Source: Panonychus citri (lineage: Eukaryota > Arthropoda > Arachnida > Trombidiformes > Tetranychidae). From it: DNA of 64,000 bases. Made by a program: the position numbers and the translations under genes. The notes under the pieces were generated by a model. It worked only from the letters and a program-made list of their open reading frames with translations. It ran no database searches and was not told the DNA's origin. The DNA lies in the NCBI RefSeq assembly GCF_014898815.1, contig NW_026515541.1, forward strand, positions 682,001 through 746,000, written 5' to 3'. Numbering within the stretch: the first letter of the stretch is position 1; the number at the start of each line of letters is the position of its first letter. Positions 1 to 8,405 of the stretch are shown here, piece after piece.

Positions 1-286
1 TTGAGCAAGATCAAATCTATCAGGTAAATTGGCATAATTTTTTTCATCAATCAGGGTAACCATTTCTTCATATAATTGATTGGCTTCTTTGAAACGTGAA
101 TAACCAACGAGAGCTGCTAATAAACGAGTCTTAATCCTAAAAATCCAGGATTCAACGATTATCTCATTTGTATCAATCTCATTGAGATGTAATTTAAGGC
201 TTGATGATAAAATCTTCTCAGCATCAACATACCAACCAGCTTCAATTAAGAAACCAGCCAAAGAATAAGCTCTTTGCATTAATTGA
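1..286 (-). pseudogene. Copied internal fragment of the APPBP2-like gene
   Basis: This stretch is nearly identical to 12538-12823, the middle of the APPBP2-like TPR gene, in the same orientation (coding strand is -). It carries only that internal coding segment and runs off the left window edge. At about 279-286 it switches into F-box/FIST sequence, and the bases TAATTGA are common to both parents at the junction. It encodes no complete protein on the - strand. It is most likely a recent partial duplicate, because mismatches to the parent are few by eye. Confidence 0.85.
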
Positions 287-1196
287 TCGATTCAATTCAC
301 TCTACATTGAAAGATCGCGAACATTAAGTCTTGCAAATCCCATCGGGAGTATCGTCGATTCTGATACAAGATCAATAATCAAAGGATCAGAAATTTTCGA
401 GTATCAATTCTTATTCACCTTAAAGAGATCATATTCTCAACCTAAATGTTTGATTCTCTTTGAAGGTAATAATGTTAAAATTGGTAAAAAACGTCGTTGG
501 AAACGAGCCAAAGTGATCAACACTATTCGCTCAAGTTTACCTCATGATTGCGCTGTTATTGGGATCGACGCTCATTATGGGATAATTGGTGAAGATTCAG
601 AGTCAACATTAAGCCGATACAAAGACCCGATGACAATAAGCTATGATTTATGTGGCCTATTTGGTATCTCTTGTTTCATGCTACCCAAATACGAAGGTGT
701 GACAATAACAATCTTCGAACGGGCAACCGATGAATTAGAGGAAGATTTTAATTTTCCCGATGATGTTAAAGCGGTCATACTTTTCTCATCTGGGGTTGGT
801 CATCATGGTAATTATTTGGCCCATTCTCAGGTTGATGCGATTTTTGACCATTTTCAGGGTCAACTGGCCTTGGGTGGAGCTCAGGTCAATGATAAACTGG
901 TCACTAGACAACCGACTGTCCTTTACTATTCCGATGACACGGCCAACTTTTACTTTATCAACAGACCTCCACCTTATAATTCAATGTTTAATCCAAAGAA
1001 AATGTCACTCATTGGAATACAATTCAGTGGATCAAATTGTTCAGCAGCAAGTTTATCAATCGATTCATTGGTTTCAAATGATTATAATGACGGTGATTTG
1101 ATTATGAAAGAATTGGCCCACATTGAGGCGACACTGATTGAATTTAGGTCCAACCTAACATTTGCTTGTGTAGGTGGCAAACAAATGCATTATTAA
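204..1196 (+). CDS. Chimeric ORF: antisense APPBP2 leader fused to F-box/FIST fragment
   Basis: An uninterrupted frame of about 330 codons begins at an ATG (204) inside copied APPBP2 sequence read antisense. It crosses the junction at about 280 and continues in the correct frame of the FBXO22-like FIST domain copied from 5589-6476. The tail after about 1170 is new sequence ending in TAA at 1196. The F-box is absent. The FIST part differs from the 5.4-6.8 kb copy at only a handful of bases; the amino-acid changes I noticed are S/F, S/P and R/G. The parent copy has an early stop, so this chimera gained an ATG that the parent lacks. Whether it is transcribed cannot be told. It may simply be a pseudogene fragment that has not yet collected stops. 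Confidence 0.4.
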   Translation: MIKSSQHQHTNQLQLRNQPKNKLFALIDRFNSLYIERSRTLSLANPIGSIVDSDTRSIIKGSEIFEYQFLFTLKRSYSQPKCLILFEGNNVKIGKKRRWKRAKVINTIRSSLPHDCAVIGIDAHYGIIGEDSESTLSRYKDPMTISYDLCGLFGISCFMLPKYEGVTITIFERATDELEEDFNFPDDVKAVILFSSGVGHHGNYLAHSQVDAIFDHFQGQLALGGAQVNDKLVTRQPTVLYYSDDTANFYFINRPPPYNSMFNPKKMSLIGIQFSGSNCSAASLSIDSLVSNDYNDGDLIMKELAHIEATLIEFRSNLTFACVGGKQMHY

Positions 1197-1297
1197 TCAG
1201 TGAAGAAATGTTACTTCGATCTCGAAATGGTCTCAGAATTTTTCTGCCTCGAAGGAAACTTGGAAAAGGCTTTCAATTGTTACATTTAGATTGTTGA
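1191..1297 (+). pseudogene. 3' end fragment of a CYP4-like P450
   Basis: The reading [15 protein letters not shown]...RRKLGK, ending at TGA 1295-1297, matches the C-terminus of the P450 gene at 49.0-53.0 kb ([15 protein letters not shown]). Only the last 30 or so codons are present, with no heme-binding loop. It directly follows the F-box/FIST fragment and precedes the conserved upstream block of the secreted-protein family, an arrangement seen again at 38-40 kb on the other strand. The sequence after the stop is not the 3' flank of the 49 kb P450, so the source may be a different P450 paralogue. Confidence 0.75.
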
Positions 1298-1421
1298 TTA
1301 CCTCTAATTAATATGTTTTTCTACTTTAAATTATTTGCTGTACATGTTTCATTCCTAATCATCAACAATACAACTCATTTTAAATTATTCCATAAAATTG
1401 TCCTTGTCTAAAATAAATATC

Positions 1422-1580
1422 CAATTTGCATTGAGGTTCTAAAGAAAATTAACAAAAACAATTAGCACCAATTGAGCAAATATACTTGAGACTCGTACGA
1501 TCCTTGGTGAATTCTGGTTCAGAGGCGCTCGGTTATAAACTGTCAATACTTGACATTTACACTTCTACGTAGATCTTGTT
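1422..1580 (+). repeat. Conserved upstream block of the secreted-protein family, copy 1
   Basis: A block of about 150 bp containing TTGGTGAATTCTGGTTCAGAG, GCTCGGTTATAAACT and TACTTGACATTTACACTTC occurs with few mismatches at 7592-7750 (+), 37880-38036 (-), 40101-40250 (-) and 43021-43177 (-). It lies upstream of a TATA box and a six-cysteine secreted-protein gene. Here it precedes a broken copy. Degraded pieces also occur near 43240, 46255 and 47310. It has no coding frame common to the copies. It could be a promoter or enhancer, the end of an untranslated transcript, or simply part of a recently duplicated unit. Confidence 0.7.
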
Positions 1581-1774
1581 AACAAACAATTAATCATTTC
1601 CATAAAATAAAATTTTATTTGATCAATCTCTATACGACTAAATTAACTAATCTAGTTTGATATACAATATGTAAAAATACAATATAATACATTAAATATG
1701 TAAAAGCTCATAAGGTTAGTGTTAATCACGACTAATTGTGGTAATTAACTAATAATTGTCTTTATTGTTGAAAG

Positions 1775-2084
1775 GATCTTACACCCAAAAATGAATACGA
1801 TGCGTTGACTAGATGTAAAAAATCATTGTCACCCAGTAAATTAAATAGAGCAATTGAGATTTGTTCTGATCCTGACCTCTATCAAAAAGCACAGAAGGTA
1901 AAGTACAACAATCAACTAATTTTCGAGTAAATTGCTCAAGATTCGAGACTAATTGAGATTTGATCGTTTATTGTTTATCAATTAAGGCACAAAAATGTAC
2001 CGAACAAGTTGGAATTTTCAAAAGATTGGTGTGACGACTGTGAATGAGGAAGACAGACTTAAACTGAAAGAATGTCTTGCATAA
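1775..2084 (+). pseudogene. Broken six-cysteine secreted-protein gene (exons 2-3)
   Basis: Exon 2 (1775-1897) reads DLTPKNEYDALTRCKK..., closely matching the gene at 8406-8975, and ends at a consensus donor. Exon 3 (1987-2084) starts with AQKCTEQV and should end with KECLA and a stop at 2082-2084. Exon 3 is 98 bases long, so a one-base shift interrupts the frame near 2015-2030. Exon 1 with its signal peptide is missing. The TATA region survives upstream at about 1651-1666, but as GATATACAA rather than GATATAAAA. The copy is non-functional as written. Confidence 0.75.
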
Positions 2085-2397
2085 GAATAGTGATTGGCGA
2101 TATTATCGGTATCGATAAATATCATCGATATTTTTGTGTCGACTTATCATCGATATAATAAAAAATACTCGTTGAATAGGATAAGCTAACTCGCTTAATT
2201 GTAAGCTTGAAACCTCATGTAAACAACTTTTTCTGGTGTATTTTTTATGTATTAAATGATAATTAGCTTTTAAAACAAAGTTAATTAGAATCATTCGATT
2301 AATGTTTAACAAGCATTATAAACTTTTAGCAAATAGAAAAGATCGCAAATAATCGAAGTCGATTGAAACTGAGATTTCTCACGAAAATTTTTCTTTC

Positions 2398-2434
2398 AAC
2401 TAATGATGAATCCATTCAACACATTTTTCATTCA
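2398..2434 (+). pseudogene. Short scrap of neurophysin exon 3
   Basis: The bases reading TNDESIQHIF match the third exon of the inotocin/neurophysin precursor (TNDESIQRIF in the intact copy at 41.1 kb). The scrap is fused directly to the truncated first exon of a secreted-protein gene copy that follows. It is too short to encode anything and is listed because it marks a fusion of the two families. Confidence 0.5.
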
Positions 2435-2444
2435 TTTTTTTGTA

Positions 2445-2958
2445 TGAAAAACTCATTGAAAATCTTGAAGCTTGTCAGGTTAGTAGCAATCACGACAAGA
2501 TGTGACAACTAACTAATCATCATCTTAATTGTTAGAAGATTAATCTCTCTCAAGATGAGTACAATTCTGTGATGAAATGTCAAAAACTCAGTACAAATGA
2601 TGAAGTAATTAAATCTTGTCCTGATCTTGAAGCTTACGTAAAAAAAGTCGAACAGGTAAAGTACAACAATTAACTAATTGTCGAGTGAATTGTGGAAGTT
2701 TATTTAGCGACTAATTGAAATGTGTTTTGAACAATCAAGACCGAAAATTGTTTCCATCAAATGGGTATTAATAAGAATAATCTTGATATGACTGAGGTGA
2801 GGATTGGATTAATTGTTAGATGTGGATTTTTGCTTACAATTTATTTAATTAATTGGTATCTTTTATCGTTTTAGGAATGCATAGGAAAAGTTGTAGCTTC
2901 AATTGTAGGATTGTTGATAGATTTTCATTTATTAGATTACACTCTAGTACCCACTTAA
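2445..2958 (+). pseudogene. 5'-truncated six-cysteine secreted-protein gene
   Basis: Exons can be read as the end of exon 1 (YEKLIENLEACQ), exon 2 at 2539-2655 (with MKCQKLSTNDEVIKSC), exon 3 at 2740-2796 (TENCFHQMG...) and exon 4 at 2875-2958 (ECIGKVVASIVGL... to TAA). All introns keep GT/AG and phase 0, and no frameshift is evident after exon 1. The signal-peptide half of exon 1 is replaced by a neurophysin exon 3 scrap, and no in-frame ATG was found upstream. It is therefore probably dead, but its exons are well preserved, which suggests recent loss. Confidence 0.7.
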
Positions 2959-3787
2959 GTTTTTTATTTGCACTTTGGTGCGATGATTTAACATCTGACT
3001 GTAGGGTAAGTGCTACAGCTCCTCTTGTAGAGGAAAGTTGTTCACGACAACTTGAGGGTAGGGAAATTACAATAGATTTGGTTTACAAATTATTAGGTAA
3101 AAACAAAAGAAAATTTATAAATTATATTAATTGACTGGTGGTTAGTTTGATTGTCCAAAGGTCCAATTTGATGATTGTAAATAAGTACCAAGGGTTGAGG
3201 TGGAAGTGGAGATGAGGTCCAAATAAGTTTAACTCATTAGGTATGATACGAAGAAAAGGAGAAAATAAAATTAGGATTTCAATCTTTTAAAATGTGAAAA
3301 CACTTATTTTGATTATAAATGTGAGGTAATTTTAATCAATTTATTTAATTGTATTTAAAGTATAAAATTTAAAGTATAATATTTAAAGTATGAGTTAGAG
3401 AAAAGAAAGTTGTATCAAATTACCAACAAAACTTACCAAGAGAACAAAAATGGTTGAAGTTATTACGACGCAACAAGAGTCTCAGTTTTAAGAGTAACAA
3501 AAAACAACTGAAGTAACTGTTGAACTATCGTGATTTTGGTACCAACTTGATCCGTGTGACAAGATAAACAATAATAACATGAAATTAAATTTTTAATTCA
3601 CAGGTAAAGTTAATTAAATTAAAGTTTATCAGGAGCGATAAAACGGTCGTCTTCATGACTAAGCGCCCTCTTGTTATGACCGTTTTCACTATCGCCATCT
3701 AATGGTTACATAAATAGAAAAAGAAACATAAGATTACCAAACGATTAGTTAATTTCTCTTGTTGTTCAATATGATTATTTAGTTAAA
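2959..3787. other. Intergenic; no gene recognised
   Basis: A frame of 93 codons overlaps 2853-3134 but is a shadow of exon 4 of the truncated secreted-protein copy. From about 3000 to 3060 there is a small hairpin-like stretch (GTAAGTGCTACAGCTCC / AGTTGTTCACGACAACTTG). The remainder is AT-rich. The 3620-3720 segment may be flank of the Tigger remnant that follows, but I could not identify terminal repeats. Confidence 0.5.
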
Positions 3788-4355
3788 ATGAGTAAATTAG
3801 TGATTTCTAACAAATTAAATATTCTAAATCAAATTGATTCTGGTGTTTCTCAGTGTGAATTAGCTTCAGATTTTTCTGTCAGTCAAGCAGCGATTTCGAA
3901 GATCAATAAGAAACGTTCAGACTATCATGCTCTCAGCGAAAATTACCAACAAAAATGTCGACTACCAAATAAAAATACAACAACAATGGATAACAGCATT
4001 CATGAATTTGTTTCTCAAGCAAATATCAAAGGCTTTTCAATAAAACCATCGAATCATAAAAGCAAAGGCAATTTCAATTTCAGATAGAGAAGGTAACAAA
4101 TTCAAAGCAAGTAATAATTGGTTTTCTAAGATGAAGAAAAGGGTTAATTTTTCTTATAACAAAGCCAGAGGAGAAGCCAAATCAGCTGATTTAGATCAAG
4201 TAAATAATTGGTTTGAAAATGAATTACCAAAGATAATCAATGATCATCCAGGTTATGATATTTTTAACGCTGATGAGACAGGTCTCCAATTCAAAGCGAA
4301 TGACCAGAAATCATATTATACCGAAGGTGCAGATAAACATGATGTATTATTATAA
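3788..4355 (+). pseudogene. Truncated Tigger/pogo-type transposase
   Basis: The N-terminal part (3788 onward) reads like the CENP-B-type helix-turn-helix of Tigger elements: KLNILNQIDSGVSQCELASD followed by FSVSQAAISKI. The second part (about 4077-4355) reads KASNNWFSKMKKRVNFSY, then GEAKSAD and FNADETGL, the segment carrying the first catalytic Asp of the DDE domain. A one-base frameshift near 4055-4080 separates the two parts. The frame stops at 4353-4355, well before the other catalytic residues. The element is therefore dead and 3' truncated. Terminal repeats were not found. Confidence 0.8.
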
Positions 4356-4925
4356 TCGGTAAGATCTTAGTTATGATCGCACTGGTGTGGCTTAAGTTAG
4401 CAGCAAAGTTGAAATCTAATTTACTGAGCTAATTAATGTAACTAATTAACTAATCGTTTGGCTGGTTTTGTTTTGTTAGATTAGGTTAGGTTAGGTGTCA
4501 CTCGTAAACGGGTTAATCGATTGTAAGGATTAAATAGAAACGAATGATTAATGAATTATAAACCCTATCAATCAATTTGAATATCGTTTGGATCAAATTG
4601 TCTGATCACTCATTGGCTATTAGTCTAAATATTTTATCAAAGTTAGTAATTTAAATTTCATTTAGTTAAATTTAACTAACCAACTAACTAACAACAATTG
4701 AAATTAAATACAATTTAAAATTATCTAAAATAGAAAGTAAAGTCAGACCGCAATTAGATATGATTTAATTGAAGAATCAAAGGGTAACAATTATAAAAAT
4801 ATTTGTGATGATTTATTGTTTGACTGGATTAATTATGATCCTAGATAATAATGCTCAGAGATTAACGATTAACTGTTGATTAGTTAAGTCCAGTTGATGG
4901 AGTTGAGTGAGAAACAATTGGCAAG
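4356..4925. other. Intergenic with a short TTAGG run
   Basis: No gene is seen. At about 4478-4497 three consecutive TTAGG units occur, the arthropod telomere repeat, but the run is too short to mean more than chance or a small interstitial insertion. The right end is the promoter region of the neurophysin copy that starts at 4977; similar sequence flanks the copies at 36.3 and 41.7 kb. Confidence 0.5.
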
Positions 4926-4933
4926 TATAAATA
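4926..4933 (+). promoter_or_regulatory. TATA box of truncated neurophysin copy
   Basis: TATAAATA lies about 45 bases before the ATG at 4977. The copy at 36.26 kb has TATAAATA in the equivalent place. The intact copy at 41.65 kb reads CATAAATA there. Confidence 0.55.
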
Positions 4934-4976
4934 TTGTTTCGGCAACAATTAGATGAGCAATCGAATTAAGTGAATC

Positions 4977-5394
4977 ATGTTGGTCTCGTTCATTTTATTA
5001 ACTTTCCTCGCTAATTTCCACCTCGATGAAGCTTGTTTCATCACTAATTGTCCACCCGGAGGAAAAAGATCTCATGGTGACATTGACCATATGAGAGAAG
5101 TGAGTTGATTGTTTAGTTCTTGATTGTAATTTTATTAATTTAATTGTTTTCATTCAATTATTTCAACAGTGTCTTCGTTGTGGTCCAGGTAACAAAGGTC
5201 ATTGTGTCGCTTCAAATGTTCGCTGTGGTTCAGGCTTCGGATGTTTAATTAACAATCACTATTCAGCCCCATGTAGAGACGAAAATTTCATGTCGATCCC
5301 ATGTAAAGTTCCTGGAAAACTCTGTTCATCAGGTCAAGGAATCTGTTGTAGTATTTCGCGCTATTTCTTAAATTCAATATTTGCACTGAATTGA
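4977..5394 (+). CDS. Truncated inotocin/neurophysin precursor
   Basis: Exon 1 (4977-5099) encodes a signal peptide and CFITNCPPGGKR, that is, an oxytocin/vasopressin-like nonapeptide with Gly amidation donor and dibasic cleavage site. After a 70-base GT/AG intron, exon 2 (5170-5394) begins CLRCGPGNKGHCV but has Arg where the intact copy has a neurophysin Cys (NVRCGSG). It skips the VCVSNG segment and runs into unrelated codons after CCS, ending at TGA 5392-5394. Exon 3 is absent. The nonapeptide is intact but the carrier has lost several of its 14 cysteines and would be unlikely to fold as neurophysin. It lies just before the F-box gene. It could be an expressed variant or a pseudogene. Confidence 0.65.
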
Positions 5395-5400
5395 TTAACC

Positions 5401-6840
5401 ATGGATGAGAAAGATAAATCAGCGGTGACCAGAATCGCTTAAAATGAGCTTATACTGAACAATATATTCATTCATCTGGACCAGAAGAGCCTTGACCAGT
5501 GCCTTTCAGTTTGTCGTCAATGGCATTATTTGGCAAAATCTGTCGATCGATCAAAGAGGAAAATTTTCCAAATAATCTCAGTCTTTCTAATTGATCGATT
5601 CAATTCACTTTACATTGAAAGATCGCGAACATTAAGTCTTGCAAATCCCATCGGGAGTATCGTCGATTTTGATACAAGATCAATAATCAAAGGACCAGAA
5701 ATTTTCGAGTATCAATTCTTATTCACCTTAAAGAGATCATATTCTCAACCTAAATGTTTGATTCTCTTTGAAGGTAATAATGTTAAAATTGGTAAAAAAC
5801 GTCGTTGGAAACGAGCCAAAGTGATCAACACTATTCGCTCAAGTTTACCTCATGATTGCGCTGTTATTGGGATCGACGCTCATTATGGGATAATTGGTGA
5901 AGATTCAGAGTCAACATTAAGCCGATACAAAGACCCGATGACAATAAGCTATGATTTATGTGGCCTATTTGGTATCTCTTGTTTCATGCTACCCAAATAC
6001 GAAGGTGTGACAATAACAATCTTCGAACGGGCAACCGATGAATTAGAGGAAGATTTTAATTTTCCCGATGATGTTAAAGCGGTCATACTTTTCTCATCTG
6101 GGGTTGGTCATCATGGTAATTATTTGGCCCATTCTCAGGTCGATGCGATTTTTGACCATTTTCAGGGTCAACTGGCCTTGGGTGGAGCTCAGGTCAATGA
6201 TAAACTGGTCACTAGACAACCGACTGTCCTTTACTATTCCGATGACACGGCCAACTTTTACTTCATCAACGGACCTCCACCTTATAATTCAATGTTTAAT
6301 CCTAAGAAAATGTCACTCATTGGAATACAATTCAGTGGATCAAATTGTTCAGCAGCAAGTTTATCAATTGATTCATTGGTTTCAAATGATTATAATGACG
6401 GTGATTTGATTATGAAAGAATTGGCCCACATTGAGGCGACACTGATTGAATTTAGGTCCAACCTAACATTTGCTTGTGATACAATCGGCTCATGTAATGA
6501 GTCAATCGCATTTCTATTTTTTAATTTTGATTCTTATCGTCGTTATGTTAATCATACTAATGATGTTAATTCAGGAGTTTCCATTTTCCATAAAGTCTTT
6601 CCAAAAACCCATATAACGGGTGTCCTTTGTCACGCTCAATATCAACACAATTACACAAAAAACCAGATGAATCAAGAAAATCTTCAACAATTAGATTATC
6701 AGCTGAAACAAATGGACATTAATCTCAATTTAACTAATCAATCATTAACTAAATCAGATGAATCGAAATCAACAAATACAAGCTTATTACCATCTCCACA
6801 AGGTATTGCTAGTTTTGTGATCATAAACATACAAAAATAA
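5401..6840 (+). pseudogene. FBXO22-like F-box/FIST protein with early stop
   Basis: One long frame from ATG 5401 to TAA 6840 encodes an F-box (NELILNNIFIHLDQKSLDQC, then LSVCRQW) followed by a FIST-like region. The combination is that of FBXO22, a substrate receptor of SCF ubiquitin ligases. Codon 14 (5440-5442) is TAA, directly before the F-box, and no in-frame ATG occurs soon after it. The next is deep in the FIST region. The gene has no introns in this window. As written it is disrupted; a sequencing error or an upstream spliced leader could rescue it. An almost identical FIST segment was copied to 281-1170. The family assignment is from domain order and motif feel, not a search. Confidence 0.65.
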
Positions 6841-6889
6841 AAGTACAAAATCTACTAAATAACAAAGTTAATCAAAAATGCTTAACTTG

Positions 6890-7431
6890 CCATTAATTAT
6901 AATCGATTTGTCATTTCAAGCCAAACTTGGATTCGAAAGGTTCATGATAATCAACACAATGGACATTTTCGCGAATATTTTCATTAAAAATGAATTTTCC
7001 TCCCAGACCAAGATTTAAATGAGGGTTCTATTTTATTTTTCCATGTTCGTGATGCCAGAACAAAATAAAGATGAACTAAAGGTCCTCAGACCCATAATCC
7101 GTCCAAACGGCTTTAATTTTGTATTTAAGATTTCCATTCGTCGCCATGAAATCGATGCATTAATTTTTTCTGGTCGATTCTTTTTGGCATAAAATTTACA
7201 ATCCATGCATACCCAAGCTATGAGTTTTTTGGCTTTTTTTTCGTAGAGAGTCGCGTTGAGAACATCGTGGCCGGACGAATTTCGGAAGTTAAAATCCCCC
7301 GCGGCCACTAAACTGCCGACAGGTTCGTGCTTATAGACGTTAGCATCTTCTCCGCTGGTTACCATCCTAATAAGAGTTAAACGCACGCAGGCCAGAAAAG
7401 ACGAATTGTAACGAAAATGGGTAAGGCTCAA
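6890..7431 (-). CDS. Unassigned ORF remnant, base composition unlike its surroundings
   Basis: A - strand frame covers 7033-7431 but its first codon is TTG; the first ATG-initiated part starts at IRMVTSGEDANVYKHE. It contains LVAAGDFNFRNSSGHDVL and WVCMDCKFYAKKN. Downstream, in another frame, 6895-7040 reads LGLGGKFIFNENIRENVHC and then DYHEPFESKFGLK with a stop, which looks like the C-terminus of the same broken gene. The stretch is visibly richer in G and C than its neighbours. I do not recognise the family. A near-perfect inverted repeat (GGTAAGGCTCA / TGAGCCTTATCC) sits at 7420-7452. Confidence 0.3.
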
Positions 7432-7591
7432 GATTCGGACATATCCTGAGCCTTATCCCTATTTCTTTAATTAATTACAGTTGCAATATCTTTTATCCTG
7501 TTAGTATCACACAGAGCAGGCTGAAAATCAATTGCTGATATCTAGAATTTCACGTTGTTTAATTCTAGATTATTGCCCTAAAATACATATT

Positions 7592-7750
7592 CAATTTGCA
7601 TTGAGGTTCCAAAGAAAATCAACAAAAACAATTAGCACCAATTGAGTAAATATGCTTGAGACACGTACGATCCTTGGTGAATTCTGGCTCAGAGGCGCTC
7701 GGTTATAAACTATTAATACTTGACATTTACACTTCTACGTACATCTTGTT
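7592..7750 (+). repeat. Conserved upstream block, copy 2
   Basis: This copy lies upstream of the intact secreted-protein gene at 8406. It matches copy 1 (1422-1580) with a few substitutions, including GGTGAATTCTGGCTCAGAG and CGGTTATAAACTATTAATAC. Confidence 0.7.
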
Positions 7751-7830
7751 TACAATTAATTAATCATTTAAATAAATAAAATTTTTATTTGATCAGTCTT
7801 GATACGACTAAATTATCTAATCTAGTTTGA

Positions 7831-7837
7831 TATAAAA
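7831..7837 (+). promoter_or_regulatory. TATA box of secreted-protein gene, separated from its ATG
   Basis: AATCTAGTTTGATATAAAA is the family promoter motif. In the - strand paralogues it lies about 55-60 bases before the ATG (near 37745, 40022 and 42980). Here the distance is about 570 bases because a MITE (7852-8354) has inserted between motif and ATG. Confidence 0.65.
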
Positions 7838-7851
7838 GTACAAATTGATTA

Positions 7852-8354
7852 CAGTCAAGTACCTGAAATTGTCAGTACCTAAATTTTATTAGTTAAGCCC
7901 CTTTTTGGGCATATAGAGAGGCTTATACGGCGCCTTTCTTGAAACCGTTACAAGTTTTTGTTACATTTTTAATTTTTTTTGAGAAATTACAGTTTAATCA
8001 GAGGGTGGGCAAGTCGGGATTGAACCCGTGTCATCGTAGACAAGAGTCCACGACACTAACCAATTGGCTAGCAATTCTACCTAAAACTGTCCACCAATCG
8101 TAGCTCCATGTATCGAACTGGAACTAGCCCCCATTGAATTAATTAGAGCGAATATTTTTTTTCTTGATTGAATCTCATCAAAATAATTTAAGAAAATTAA
8201 AATTATCATTTTCATGACAATTTCTAAGTGTTTAGAGGATTAGTTCAAGTAAAATATTTTTTTGATCAAAATGATTGATTAATTTACACCCCTTTCAAAT
8301 CGCCCGCCCTTCGAATAATCCGTACAAAAGGGGGTAATTTTAGGTACTTGACTG
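7852..8354. mobile_element. About 503-bp MITE with TA target duplication (Tc1/mariner-like)
   Basis: Ends are inverted: CAGTCAAGTACCT at the left and AGGTACTTGACTG at the right, flanked by TA on both sides. Paralogous promoters (for example near 37725-37750) read through without the element, so the site is demonstrably an insertion. It has no coding capacity and contains a tRNA-like stretch. The CAGT terminus and TA duplication are typical of Tc1/mariner non-autonomous elements. Confidence 0.8.
8004..8080 (-). pseudogene. tRNA-like sequence inside the MITE
   Basis: On the - strand, TAGCCAATTGGTTAGTG resembles a D-arm. It is followed by an anticodon-like arm and then CGGGTTCAATCCCG, a good T-arm (stem CGGG/CCCG, seven-base loop). 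The 5' acceptor half does not pair with the 3' half (TTGCCCA) and the anticodon loop appears one base too long. It is therefore a decayed tRNA or tRNA-derived piece, not a functional gene. Confidence 0.5.
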
Positions 8355-8405
8355 TAATACATTTGTCATAAAATTTTTAAAATCAGTTTAACAACGACAA
8401 TCATC

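Noticed and set aside
760..1101. Frame-shifted ORFs over the FIST domain (also 6068-6409)
   Set aside because: Alternative-frame shadow present in both copies because the copies are nearly identical.
4478..4497. Three TTAGG units as an interstitial telomere
   Set aside because: Only three units in AT-rich DNA; not distinguishable from chance.
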